From Syngnathus acus (lineage: Eukaryota > Chordata > Actinopteri > Syngnathiformes > Syngnathidae): a stretch of 64,000 nucleotides of DNA. The first letter of the stretch is position 1. Each line of letters begins with the position of its first letter. The position numbers were made by a program, and so were the translations under genes. Shown piece by piece: positions 34,020 through 45,435 of the stretch. The notes below the pieces were generated by a model. The model searched no databases. It had not been told where the DNA came from and saw only the letters and a list, made by a program, of their open reading frames with translations. The stretch covers positions 16,621,128 through 16,685,127 of the forward strand of contig NC_051092.1 in assembly GCF_901709675.1 (NCBI RefSeq), written 5' to 3'.

Positions 34020-34387
34020 GCACGCCTCCCCTGCCATCATGAAAAGGGGAAAAACAAATTCAATTGTTTTTATTATAAAGTCATTTTCGTTTTAATTTCA
34101 ATAGTTTTGTATCATTTTGAACCAGAATCGCTGAATTTTTATAGTAATTTTAAAACCGAAGACGATTCACTCGGAGGAGCCAACTTCCTGTCTAGCCTCC
34201 TCTGAGGATTGCCTAATCACACCTATGTTGACAGGCTATGCAGTGAGACTGAACTGCTCTCTGTCTTTATGTCGCTGTTGAAGTGTTCAAACACTGTGGC
34301 TATGTTAACTAATTTCGGTATTTAAGCTGATGTATATAATATCTAGTGTTTTTTGTCATCTGTCTGTATCGTCATGTTTCTTTAGAT

Positions 34388-35206
34388 CAGTGGTTCCCAA
34401 ACTTTTGCAGGCTGGCGCCCCCTTTGGCTCCCCAGTGAATTCCTAGCGCCCCCCCCCCCCAGGCATTTATATAAATAAATAATACATTTATATAAATAAA
34501 TAAATAATACATTTATAATATCATTACCAATACGTTGAATTAGTGGGAGCACTGAGTTTGTTTCTCAGAAACGAGCCGGTCCCATCTAGACGTAATCGGA
34601 GACAATGACACCCGAAGTGATTTAAGGTTTGTCTTTTATTGCAGGATGCTTGGTCTCCATGTGTTGAAGCAGTTTTGAATGCTTCACTGCCTGGTTAGTT
34701 AGCCTGTCGCCACATATTAGCTTTGCGGGCTCGACTGGGGAAACATGTCACGTGACCGGGACGAGTGTCTTGACCTGAATTAATTGATCGTCGATAAAAA
34801 AAATAATTCTGTGCGGCTTGGCGGCCCGGTACCAAGTGACCCACGGACCGGTACCGGTCCGCGGCCCGGTGGTTGGGGACCACTGCCCTAACCAGCTCAA
34901 CACAACACGGCGCGTTCTGGCGAGTCCCCAATTTCATGTTGACTTGAACTCAAGATGATGTTGACCGCCAGAATGCGGTTTTTATTATAAGATAAAATTC
35001 TGAACATTACAAGCTTGAAATTACAAACCTGAGCTTTTGCTTTTGTAGTCTATGCTGTCGGATCTGACTGGGCCAGAGCGGCGTGTTGTGTACAAATCGA
35101 CTGCCGCCCCCCTACCGCCCCCCTACCGCCCCTTTCTTCCTCACCGCCCCCCCAGATCTTTCCACCGCCCCCAGGGGGGCGGTACCGCCCACTTTGGGAA
35201 CCACTG
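34388..35206. mobile_element. hAT-type element nested in H1 copy 2
   Basis: 819 bp, ends CAGTGGTTCCCAAACTTTTG and CCCACTTTGGGAACCACTG, with the exact 8-bp duplication CTTTAGAT (34380-34387, 35207-35214). This is the same site, read on the other strand, that carries an unrelated MITE in H1 copy 1. Another hAT end (CGGCCCGGTGGTTGGGGACC, ending CACTG at 34885) is nested inside. Confidence 0.9.
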
Positions 35207-35808
35207 CTTTAGATGAACAAAATGGCTTTAAAAAGAGACCTTACGGAGGCAACGAAAAAAAGGTTCTCCAGCCTTATGGCAGGGGGTGCTAGTGATCCCG
35301 GGATGCTTCATGTGCCTACCTGTAGAATAAGAGATCTCCAGTTCAAATTTACAGTGAACAACTGAGGAGCTGTCATCCATTTATTTCGTTTTACATTCTT
35401 TTTTTTTTTCCCGTTTTTACATTTCGTTTTACAGTGGAGGAGTACATATCCAAACGATTTTCAACTATGGATTTTCGATAGAAGCAGGAGGTCATCAGTA
35501 AAGGAAGACCAACTCCGGAGTTAAAAGGTTTGATTCGGACAACGGGACTTCGGAGCATGTCTTTTCAAACGGAGTGGTACGCACGATCGAAAACAAGTTT
35601 TTGATTCCATGTGCTTTATTGAGTGTTTTTATGTGTGAAGACTGCTATGAGATTTTAATTAAAATAGTTAAAATTAAATAATGAATAAGCACTCTAGAGC
35701 AGCGTTCCCTAACCTTTTTTGTGACACGGTTAGGTGCCGGACAAATCTTACCGGGGGGGGTGGGGGTGTCAGTGCCTCCCCAGTCATGAGCCTCACCGCA
35801 CGTCACTG

Positions 35809-36276
35809 ATGTGTATGTATGTGTATATATAATGTTTATAAATATATATGACAAATGTTTGCAGCACAGTAAATTGATGAGTGATGATTGATCAATTTAA
35901 GGAGATGAAAAATGTGATTTCATATTCATGTTAAGGTGTACTTTATGGTGTGTTTGCAATGTGTTTGCAGCACAGTAAATTTATAATTGATGATTGATCA
36001 ATTTAAGTGGACAAAAAATGCGATTTCATATTTATGTAAATAATGTGTACTTTATGGTGTCAGTGTGTTTCGGGTGGCCCAACACACACCAGGCCATTGT
36101 CGAACCTTGTATATAAATAGTTGTCCTAAGTTCATTTTGTTTTTCCTTTTTAATCACTTCACTGGTTCTTTTATCTCAAACAAATTATTTTAGGTGCATT
36201 ACCTGACATGTTTCGGCTTGTACTTCCACCTTCATCAGAGTGTATATAAATTTCCTATGTTTTCTTTGGTTGCCAG
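35809..36276. other. chmp1a intron 2, 3' end
   Basis: Two related units starting AATTGATGAGTGATGATTGA / TTTATAATTGATGATTGATC (35872-36060) form an imperfect direct repeat of about 120 bp. The motif ACATGTTTCGGCTTGTACTT at 36208-36227 resembles dispersed repeats. No gene. Confidence 0.45.
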
Positions 36277-36354
36277 TTCACCTCCAAACAGCTAGAGAGA
36301 CTTGCCAAAAAGGCAGAAAAGGATTCCGAAAAGGAGCAGGCTAAGGTCAAAAAG
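36277..36354 (+). CDS. chmp1a: chmp1a exon 3
   Basis: 78 bp, phase 0 at both ends, between TTTGGTTGCCAG and the donor GTGAGC. It encodes residues 10-35, beginning FTSKQLERLAKKAEKD. The stretch is rich in Lys, Glu and Arg and forms most of the basic first helix of the Snf7-type core, which binds acidic membranes in ESCRT-III subunits. The wording is that of CHMP1A rather than CHMP1B. No stops or indels. The next intron is about 17.2 kb. Confidence 0.96.
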
Positions 36355-36679
36355 GTGAGCAAAATCTCACATTGCTGTTTTAGAATCCCTAAATGTGTGA
36401 TGTTTAAAACATATTTCTAGTGGACTGAGTAGATTTGATATCTATGCTATTAGTGGTTTGACAAGAAATGGACGATTCAGGCTGTTTGGTTTAATTCACA
36501 CTGACTTCTTTGTACCAAGGGCTGCACTGTAAAAAAGATGTCGGGTTAAGCAACTATTGTACCACCGATGTGATATTGTCTTGCAAAGTGGGTAGAAAAA
36601 TGTTGCATATGCATATGTTGTATTTGGTTAATTTTTATCACTTGTGATGTTGTGATAAACAACCTGTTCCAATCATCTA
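36355..36679. other. chmp1a intron 3, 5' part
   Basis: Unique-looking intronic sequence up to the 3' end of the L2 element. No features seen. Confidence 0.5.
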
Positions 36680-37149
36680 TAATAATTAATAATAATTCAT
36701 TAAATTTGTATAGCGCTTTTCAAAAACCCAAAGACGCTTACAGGGAACAAGGCAAAGACATACATGAGGGGAGGGGGACGGGGACGGGGAAGAAACAATC
36801 GGATAAAATTAAGAAGAGGAAACCAGTTCTGGGTAGGGGAGGCTCAGGGGCTTGAGAGAAGAGGTACCGTAATTTTCGGACTATAAGTCGCGTTTTTTTT
36901 CATAGTTTGGGTGGGGGGGCGACTTATACTCAGGAGCGACTTATATATGTTTTCTTTCACAACTTTTTACTTGATCATTAACACATCACTTACTTACAAA
37001 TATAGTTGACCACTTCACATGTTATTTTTAGTATAGTTGATCACTTCACATGCTTTGATATCTTTATCTCAAGATATACATATTCAAAACATGAAAAATA
37101 GAGAGAAAAAATCAAATAAGTAATTAACACTTTAAAGCGCCATATCCAA

Positions 37150-37396
37150 GTCCACTGTATGCACACTTGCTCCATTTTTGCTCCTCTTATATTTATTATG
37201 TTATTTGTTTATTTATTATTTATTCATCACTCTTATTTATTCATTGTTTGTGCCTTCTTGTTTTTATTTTTTGTGTTGTTTACTTGTATGCATATTGTGT
37301 ACTATGTCTTGTCACCGTGGGATAGTGGGAACGTAATTTTGATCTCTTTGTGTGTCTTGGCATATGAAGAAATTGACAATAAAACAGACTTTGATG
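37150..37396 (+). repeat. LINE A 3' end (5' truncated)
   Basis: CACTGTATGCACACTTGCTC through GACAATAAAACAGACTTTGA matches 31512-31766. It lies in the pogo-like element, and the LINE tail is short. Confidence 0.88.
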
Positions 37397-37528
37397 AAAC
37401 AACCAAATGAACAAAACAAAAAACTACAGCTAAAAAAAAAAAAAACGTATTTTCAGACGAAACTGGATGAGGGCGCTCTAAATTTCACCGTTGGCCGTGA
37501 CTCATCAACTGGTAAGGGCTTAACAAAA

Positions 37529-37783
37529 ATGGCACCAAAAAGAAACTCATATTCTGCAAGTTACAAACTTCAAGTTGTAAAATATGCAGCCGAAAACAGT
37601 AATCGAGCAGCAGAAAGAAAGTTTGGAGTTAGTGAGAAACTTGTAAGGGATTGGCGAAAAGCTGACGAGGAGTCTGACGTCAGCGACGGAGATGACGAAG
37701 GGCCCTGCGTACTACCGGCATCAGTCGCGGCTTTGTTTGAAAGTGACACGGAGGACGAAGAGTTTGAAGGATTTAATGAATAG
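37529..37783 (+). CDS. Short pogo-type DNA-binding protein (84 aa), catalytic core missing
   Basis: Residues 1-45 (MAPKRNSYSASYKLQVVKYA onward, with ERKFGVSEKLVRDWRK) form a Brinker/CENP-B N-terminal type helix-turn-helix, the DNA-binding domain found at the start of many pogo-like transposases. Residues 46-84 are very acidic and end ESDTEDEEFEGFNE, the usual kind of C-terminal tail of these proteins. The CENP-B second helix-turn-helix and the DDE domain that should lie between are absent, so this is an internal fusion. It could still bind the element ends, perhaps as a repressor (inference). The start is chosen at the Met before the lysine-rich run. The frame is open further upstream without domains. 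Confidence 0.75.
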   Translation: MAPKRNSYSASYKLQVVKYAAENSNRAAERKFGVSEKLVRDWRKADEESDVSDGDDEGPCVLPASVAALFESDTEDEEFEGFNE

Positions 37784-38045
37784 GAGTGACGCAGAAGGTT
37801 TGGAAAATTTTTTTATTTTTGTTATAGTTATTTGATATATATTTTATTTCGTGTAGCAACTTCTATATGTTTTTATCATTACAGTTCATAGTTGTTGGCT
37901 CGTTGAACTCTTGTTTTGTTAAATAAAGGGCCGTTTACCAAACCCACATCTTCCCTTGTACTTTGTTAACGCTACAATATATTTATATACTACATCTGTG
38001 GAATAAAAGGAGTCGCAACTGACTCACGAGGCTGACGTCAGCTGC

Positions 38046-38960
38046 TCACGCGCGGCGTTGTTGACATAAAGGACGAGAAATTTGATCGATGGATTTAATG
38101 ATTTGGAGTGACACAAATGGTTTGATAATATTGTTTTTTATGTGATAGTTATTTAAAATATAGTTTATGTATCGTTGTATGGGCCTGTGGAATAATTTGA
38201 ACTTCGGCGCGGCACACGGCATTGACAAAGGACAATCGATAAAAGACGAGAAATTTGATCGATGGATTTAATGATTTGGAGTGACACAAATGGTTTAATA
38301 ATATTGTTGTTTATGTGATAGTTGTTTAAAATATAGTTTATATATCGTTGTATGGGCCTGTGGAATAATTGAACTGCGGCGCGGCACACGGCATTGTTGA
38401 CAAAGGAGATGATAAAAGACGAGAAATTGATCGATGGAATTTAATGATTTGGAGTGACACAAATGGTTTAATAATATTGTTGTTTAAGTGATAGTTGTTT
38501 AAAATATTTTTATATATCGTTGTATGGGCCTGGTGATAATTTGAACTGCGGCGCGGCACACGGCATTGTTGACAAAGGAGATGATAAAGACGAGAAATTG
38601 ATCGATGGATTTAATGATTTGGAGTGACACAAATGGTTTGATAATATTGTTGTTTATGTGATAGTTATTTAAAATATAGTTTATATATCGTTGTATGGGC
38701 CTGTGGAATAATTTGAACTGCGGCGCGGCACACGGCATTGTTGACAAAGGAGATGATAAAAGACGAGAAATTTGATAGATGGATTTAATGATTTGGAGTG
38801 ACACAAATGGTTTGATAATATTGTTGTTTATGTGATAGTTTATTTAAAATATAGTTTATATATCGTGTATGGGCCTGTGGAATAATTTGAACTACGGCGC
38901 GGCACACGGCATTGTTGACAAAGGACGATCAGATGGATTTAATGAATTGGAGTGACACAG
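38046..38960. repeat. Tandem array, about 172-bp unit x 5-6, derived from the 3' end of the pogo-like gene
   Basis: Each unit holds GAGAAATTTGATCGATGGAT followed by TTAATGATTTGGAGTGACAC; these start near 38084, 38257, 38429, 38600, 38774 and 38925. The same words in diverged form occur once at the end of the coding frame (GAAGAGTTTGAAGGATTTAA then TGAATAGGAGTGACGC, about 37758-37790). The array thus looks like an amplification of the stop-codon region plus about 130 bp of 3' sequence including GCGGCGCGGCACACGGCATT. Confidence 0.88.
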
Positions 38961-39253
38961 ATGGTTTTATAAACGTGTTATTTATGTAATAGTTTTTTTA
39001 AATAACTGAATGTTATGTCAGGCCCGTTCTCAGCTCTTCGTTTGTGTTTATGTCACGTTAGCATACCTATCGTTTAGCCTGTTGTTGCTCGTTCATGACT
39101 GTTCTTGGTGTTGGATTTTGTCGAATAAATTGCCCCCCCAAATGCGACTTATACTCCGGAGCGACTTATATATGTTTTTTTTCACATTTTTGGGCATTTT
39201 ATGGCTGGTGCGACTTATACTCCGGTGCGACTTATAGTCCGAAAATTACGGTA

Positions 39254-42200
39254 AGTTTTTAGACGGGACTTAAATATGGGGAGTGTGGGTGAGTCACAGA
39301 CAGACTGAGGGAGAGAGTTCCAGAGTCTGGGTGATGTGCAGGAGAAGGCTCTGTCACCGAAGGATTTGAGTTTAGACTTTGGGACTGTTAGACGTGACGT
39401 ATTGGAGGATCGGAGTGGACGGTTGGGGCAGTAGGGGACAAGGAGGTCAGATAGGTAAGTGGGAGCCAGGTGGTGAAGGGCTTTGAAGGTGAGGAGGAGT
39501 ATCTTGAAGATGATACGCTCCTTAATGGGGAGCCAGTGAAGGGAGTGGAGAACAGGAGTGATGTGTTCACGGGACCGGGTGTGGGTAAGGAGGCGGGCAC
39601 CAGAGTTTTGGACTAGTTGAAGTCTATGGAGTGAGTGAGCAGTGATTCCAGTGAGAAGGGAGTTGCCGGGATGAGATGAAGGCGTGGATGAGGGATTCAG
39701 CGGCAGGGAGAGAGAGGCAGTGCCGGATTTTGGCGACGCGTCGGAGGTGGAAGTAGGAGGTCTTAACAACTGAGCTAACATGAGGGTGGAAGGACAGTGT
39801 GGGGTCAAAAATAACACCAAGGTTGCGTGCCAGAGGGGAGGGAGTAATGTTTGAGGAGTCAATGGTGAGTGTGATGGATCCAGTTTTATTAAGGGAGGAT
39901 TTAGTGCCTATGAGGAGGAGCTCTGTTTTGTCCACTGTTGAGTTTGAGAAAGTTGCGGGTCAGCCATGTTTTTATTGTAGAGATGCAGGTTTCAAAGTGG
40001 GTGAGGGAAGGGTTACGGGTCGGTGTGGTACGTATATAGATCTGGGTGTCATCAGCGTAGCAGTGGAAGTCCAGATTGAGTTTGCGGATGACATTACCAA
40101 GGGGAAAGAGGTAACAGATGAATAGGAGGGGGCCAAGAACTGAGCCTTGGGGGACCCCTTGTGTAACTGGGGAGAGGATGGATGTGTGACCGGAGAGAGA
40201 GATGAACTGGTTTCTGTTGGCGAGATAGGAGGTGAGCCAGTCGAGTGCAGTGCCCTCAACACCTAGGTTGGCGCAGCCTTGGAGGACGATGGAATGGTTC
40301 ACAGTGTCAAAGGCTGCGCTAAGGACAAGTAGTTGTAGGATGTTGAGGGCACCAGAGTCTGCAGAATGAGGAGATTGTTGGTGACTTTAACAAGAGCTGT
40401 TTCGGTGGTGTGAAGTGGGCGGAATCCGGACTGGAAGGGTTCATAGAGGTTGTTGGACTGGAGATGGGTGTGGAGTTGGGCGGAGACAATGCGTTCAAGT
40501 GTTTTGGAAAGGAATGAAAGGTTGGAGATGGGACAGTAGTTGGAGAGGTTGAGTGGGTCCAAGGTGATGGCTGCAAATTTATAGACAGTGGGAAAGTGGC
40601 CAAGGGATAGAGACTGATTAAAAAGGGTGGTGAGGTGAGGTGAGGGAGGAGGACAGGGAGGCAGGCCTTAGTTAAGGTCGTTGGAAGAGAGTCGAGAGAG
40701 CAGGTGGTTGTCTTGGATGCGGTGATGATGTCTAGGATGGTGGAGGAGTCGACAAGGGAGAAGGCAGTGAGAGAGGGGAAGGGCGGGAGGTCAGGAAGGG
40801 GGGACAGGCGAGCAGGGGAGGTGGGGGAGGAGGAGTTATTGATGGTATTGGTCAGAGAACTGTTGATTTGGGCGATTTTGTTGTTAAAGTTGACAAGGAA
40901 GGAGTTACAGAGGGCGGGTGAGGAGGGTGGCTTGGTGGCCGGTGGCTGGAGCAATTTGTTGACGGTGGAGAACAGTATGCGGGGGTTCCGGTTGGTGTTA
41001 TTAATGAGAGATGAGAAGTAAGCAGATTTGGCAGCAAGAAGAGCATCACGATAGGAGGAGATGTGTTGTTTGAAGGTTTCGGCATGGACGGTGAGGCGGG
41101 TTCTTTTGTAGAGGCGTTCGAGTTGACGGCCAGTTTGTTTCATGGAGCGGAGTTCCGGGGTGTACCAAGGGGCTGAGTTAGTGAATGGAACAGAGGACGT
41201 TTTCCAGGGGGCTAGGGAATCAAGGGAGTCAGAAAGGATGTTGTTGAGCATGGTGGCAAGGTCATCAGGGGAGGAAGAAGTGGGGTCGGAGGGAAGGGCA
41301 GAGGATAAGAGCTGGCAGAGCGTGATTGGGTTTACAGTCTTGATGTTGCGGTAGGAGATGGTGCGTTTTGTGGAATTATGAGGCGAGGGTAGAGGGGCGG
41401 AGAAGAGGATGCAGCGATGATCTGACAGTGGAAAGGTGAGAGGACGGGGGTTGGATGTGAGTGGAAAGGAGGAGCATACTATATCCAGGGTGTGGCCTTT
41501 GGTGTGGGTGGGGAAGTTGATGTGCTCGGTGAGATGAAAGCAGTCCAGAAGGGAGATGAAGTCAGACGTCAGTGGAGCAGTTGGCTGGTCGATGTGGATG
41601 TTGAAGTCACCGATGAGTAGGAGGCGATAGGAGACTGAGGATACGATGGTGAGGAGTTCAGAGAGTTCAGAAAGAAAAGACGGATGTGACTTTGGGGGGC
41701 AGTAGATAAGAACAGCAGTAGTAGAGTTGGGGAGGGAAAAAGCGAGATATTCAAAGGATGAAATAGATGGGAGGTTGAGGTCCAATTCAGTGATGGGTAG
41801 GGACTGCTTATGGAGGACAGCAATACCACCTCCTCGCCCAGAGAGGCGGGTTTTGGCGATGTAGCTGTAGTTGGACGGAGTGGCTTGGTTGAGAGTAAAA
41901 AGGTCCAGGGCTGTTGCCATGTTTTACAGAGAAGGATCAGATCCAAGTTATTGTCCAATAGTAGTTCGAAAATAACTAGTGATTTGTTGGAGAGGGAGCG
42001 ACAGTTCAGCAGCGCGAGGGAGATGGATGAAGGAGCGGGGGTGGGGGAGCGGAGATTGTTGAGGTGTACGGGAGGTGGGGGTGACGGGGGGGCGAGAGGT
42101 AGTCCAGAAAGAGGGGGATGGGTGAGCCATCAGGGAAATGTCGGTTAAAAGATAGTCCGGAGCTACGGTGGATGTAGCGGCGACGGTGGAGGATCCCAGC

Positions 42201-42545
42201 CTTGCTGGCAGCTGAGGCAGCAGCAGCAGGGAGACGTTGATTATTGTTGAGATGATGAAGATCAGCAGCAGTGTAGACAAATGGACGAGAAGTTGGTGGA
42301 ATAGAAGCCCGGAGTAGCAGAAGTGATAATTCATGGAGGAGATGAGATGTGACAGCAGCTGGGAATAATCCAGATAAAATGGTAGAAGTGGCTAATAGCT
42401 GGTTAGCTAGAAGTTGGTAGGCAGTGAAATGCATGGAAGCAGCAGTGGATCGAGTCGTGGAGTGGGTGGTGGTGTTGGTCAATCCCGACTGTACCCGTGC
42501 AAACGGCGCGCCCCAGTGTGTCATGGCGGCACACCGCCGAGCCAC
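39254..42545 (-). pseudogene. L2-like LINE protein: endonuclease and reverse transcriptase, frameshifted
   Basis: Order on the minus strand: a Ser/Pro-rich N-terminal region (42545-42000); the endonuclease start (LNCRSLSNKSLVIFELLL near 42000-41950); a frameshift near 41920; the endonuclease body with RGGGIAVLHK, LLIGDFNIHID (catalytic Asp/Asn) and PLSDHRCILF (catalytic His). A linker and a reverse transcriptase follow, with stops and shifts near 40640 and 40300: SNYCPISNLSFLSKTLERIV, TQGVPQGSVLGPLLF, and CYADDTQIYI with the catalytic Asp pair. The C-terminal region contains HITPVLHSLHWLPIKERIIF, diagnostic of L2. At least four frame breaks make it inactive. The last codons are separated by the pogo-like insertion. 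Confidence 0.88.
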
Positions 42546-42905
42546 GACCGGCGAGCTCGCGGCGAGCGGGTGCTCCCCCCGAGGACGCCGGCCAAGTGGC
42601 CAGAAAGTTGTGTTGAAGCCGTTTGCCGAGCCAAGAGCGAGCTCAGAGCCGGGAGGTAGGAGGGTCCGGTGGTGGGTTGGCTAGCTGGCTAGCGTAGCTC
42701 GTAGTCAGATGGAGCGGGAACAGAGAGGTGTGAGCAGAGCTCCAGAGATACGCGGTGGGCAGGTGAAAAGGCGAGAAAAAAAACAAAAAAAAAACGGGGA
42801 CACTTAAAACGGGAAACACAAAACAGACAGGGGACAAACAAATAGCGAATACGGTTTGGGGTAGAAGCGGCAGTCAACAATCCAGACGCCAGCGTTGCTC
42901 TAACT

Positions 42906-44279
42906 CGGAAGACAAAAATCTATGCACAATTACTGCTGGTGTAAGTTCAACAACATCCAATGAAACAGCTGCAAGATGTAAACAGTAAACATTAATAATA
43001 GTAAAAATATTATTAATACTACTACTACTAATAAATTATATTTGTAATGCACTTTACATTCGGAGGAATCTCAAAGTGCTACATGGCAAGTAAAAACAAG
43101 AAAGCAAAGACAAGTATAAAACAACTGGACGACAACCAGGATGCGAAAAACAGAACTATTAATACTATTAATACTAATAGGAATCATAATTATAATGATG
43201 GGGGGGCGAATTTAGAGAATGAGATTTCAACCAGTGATATGCAGGATTGAAACACTTCTTTTGCGGCGACTAGTGGTCCACGGTACACGGCAAAATGTCT
43301 AACCGTTCGATTTCGCTACGCATAGGACAATAAGTCCTTATGAACTGCGGGATTTTGGTACTTCATTTTACAGAGATACACTCACACTCTTGTGCTATTG
43401 TAACTGTAGGTGGGTCCGTGCAACCATGGTTGCCAGGTCAGTGTATCATTGGTTACTTCGGGCTTCTGGTTTAAAAACAAAATGCTTGTAGATGTTGGCA
43501 GTCAAAGTTAAGGTTTTCATTTCCTTGTTCCAAACGTGCAGCAGCTATTTTGGACTTTTTCTTCTCAGGAACTCAAGAGAGCAGGAGCTTGCTCTTTTGT
43601 CTCTCACTTATTTTAATGTACACACCTGGCAACACAGAGTACCTCTCACATTTTCAGAATCGGGAGTAACAAAGTTAACACATCGAGAAGTCATTTCTGT
43701 TGTTGTTGTTTCTGAGCCCAACGACAGTCATGGTTTCATGAAATAAAATGCAAAACAATCGAAATCGGAGTGGAATTGGACAAACTAACATCCATCCAGT
43801 CCCTCCATTATCCGTACTGTTTGTCCCCGCGGGGGTCTTGGGCGTGCTGGAGCCTATCTCAGCAGCCATTGGGCAGCAAGCAGAAGACACCCTGAAGTGG
43901 TTGCCAGTCAATACCAGGGCAAACACGACAAACAACTTCAACATATCACAAGGATTAGCCTCTCTGTGGCTGATTTAAGATCAAGAAATGAGGAGCTTCG
44001 CTCCGACTCAAGTGTCATGTTACTTCTGTTTTCTTTCACCAGTCACCAACATGTCCCTCGAGCTAGCTTCGTAGCCGGGGATTGGCCACCACCCAGCCCT
44101 CTACGCACACGACCCCTTTGGCCCCTCCCACAGGTGGGAATGGGGATCCACGTTGCCTTTTCAGGCTGTGCCCGGCCGGGCCCCATGGGTGAAGGCCCAG
44201 TGGTAGTGGTCACAGATCATGGTGGCATCATGGATGATGTTTCTGGCTTGAGAGACACAGCGGTTCAATACAATCGTCT
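42906..44279. other. Intron 3 stretch with small repeat fragments
   Basis: Contains an L2-type tail fragment (TTTGTAATGCACTTTACATT near 43040-43060), a SINE S2 fragment in inverse (about 43784-43925, including GGAGCCTATCTCAGCAGCCA), and a piece of the LINE of 13290-15296 (about 44055-44135). No host exon is recognised. Confidence 0.5.
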
Positions 44280-45435
44280 TAATTTGGGGGAAGAGAAGTC
44301 GCAATGACCTTCTCAGCCGTCCTCATCCTCCTTCTCGTACACTTCCAGTCAGCGGCGCGACAACCTCCACCCCACTTATAGCAGTCCATGATGTGCACCC
44401 CCAGGAACTTGCTGGTGCTGTTGACCTCTACAGACTTGTTGTTTATGAGGCTATAATAAGTGGCTGAGTTGGTTTAACTTGCATCTGGCGAGTTATTTGG
44501 GTTTGTCAACATTCAGGATCAGGTTGTTCTATCCACACCACACCACCAACTGCTCCAGCTCTTCTTTGTAGGATGCATCAGCATCATCCATGACGAAGCC
44601 CATCACTGTTGTCATTCACAAATTTCATGAGTTTTGTGGCAGCTCTAGGTTTGCCAGTCATGAGTCATCAAAGTGAATGGCTGGTGTCTGAGACCACATC
44701 CCTGAGGAGATGAGCGTGATGAGGAGGAGGAGTTACCTCCAACTTTTTCTGACTTGGGTCTGTCAATGAGTCCAGCAACAAGCTGCACAAGGGGGTGCTA
44801 AAACCTAGTGGTTCGAGTTTTCCATCAGCCAATAAGTAATGATTGTGTTGATTGCTGAACTAAAGTACAGAAACAGCATTTGCACATGAGGTTTTCTGAT
44901 TCAGATGGGCGGGGCTCGGGTAAAGTGCAGAAGAGATGGAGTCCTCAGAACAGCGGTTGGGCCGGAAAGCAAACTGTGAAGGGTCGAGTGTGGATGGAGC
45001 ACAGAGGTTATGCGATGTTTCACCAGTCTCTCGAAGCACTTCATGACAATGGGTGTGAGGAGCCGGAAGTAATTTAGGATGTAGGCAGTCTTGAAGCAGG
45101 CTGGGACTTTAGGCTTAGTTTAGTGAGATGTTAAAAATGTCCAATTGAAAACAAGCAAACTGGTCAATACACTCTTTGAGCACCCGATCCGGAATATTGT
45201 CTGGACCAAGGGCTTGAGTGGTGTTGATTTCCTTCAGCGACCTCGTCACATCAGCAATGCTAAGACAGAGTGCCTTGTCATCCTGACATAGAGCAACTTT
45301 CACAGCAGGAGTGTTGTTTAGTGCCTCGAACATCCTTAAAAAGTTGTTCAGATCGTTTAGAAAGTTGCCATCACTGCTGCACGCTTGAGGTGGTAATTGT
45401 CCAAACGCCTGCCACATGTTCATGTTACTGTTTTG
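44280..45435 (-). pseudogene. Decayed LINE (Rex1/CR1-like), reverse transcriptase region
   Basis: A minus-strand frame at 45423-45115 reads MWQAFGQLPPQACSSDGNFL, then IADVTRSLKEINTTQALGPD and NIPDRVLKE. This corresponds in order to the LINE A linker and the first reverse transcriptase motif. Farther on (about 44440-44400) a KFLGVHI-like motif is recognisable between stops. It is an old relative of LINE A, cut at 45435 next to the Tigger-like element. Confidence 0.7.

Larger units (their letters stand above)
33529..35808. mobile_element. hAT-like element H1, copy 2, inverted, with nested insertions
   Basis: It starts GGGACGTGCGGTCAGAGG and ends CCTCACCGCACGTCACTG, matching the ends of copy 1 (13769-14900) in inverse. 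The internal AAATGGATGACA-type and TTTCGTTTTACA segments (35370-35660) match copy 1 at 13880-14150. It is interrupted by a Tc1 fragment (33669-34019) flanked by two copies of ACGCCTCCCCTGCCATCATG (33562, 34022) and by a hAT element at 34388-35206. A short piece ending CACGGTTAGGTGCC near 35735 is also foreign. Confidence 0.85.
36867..39251 (+). mobile_element. TACCG-group pogo-like element, 2.4 kb
   Basis: Inverted ends CCGTAATTTTCGGACTATAA and complement, with TA at 36865-36866 and 39252-39253. Subterminal GCGACTTATACTC motifs lie on both sides. Inside are a LINE A tail (37150-37396), a short gene encoding a helix-turn-helix protein (37529-37783) and a tandem array (38046-38960). It interrupts the L2 reading frame. 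The short MITE 26561-26728 has the same ends. Confidence 0.92.
36680..42905 (-). mobile_element. L2-like LINE, close to full length, split by a pogo-like element
   Basis: On the minus strand it runs from about 42905 to 39254 and, after the 36867-39251 insertion, from 36864 to about 36680. Its 3' end contains AAAGCGCTATACAAATTTAA in inverse (36700-36720), a typical L2 tail. The C-terminus reads across the insertion point (FKSRLKT, then YLFSQAPEPP), which proves the two parts were one element with a single TA at the target. Confidence 0.9.

Noticed and set aside
38046-38960. Regular direct repeats that could suggest a CRISPR array
   Set aside because: Units are about 172 bp, contiguous and without unique spacers. 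The genome is a vertebrate's and the array lies inside a transposon.
42006-42684. Plus-strand frames opposite the L2 N-terminus
   Set aside because: These are antisense shadows of the Ser/Pro-rich L2 region. GC-rich sequence leaves all frames open.
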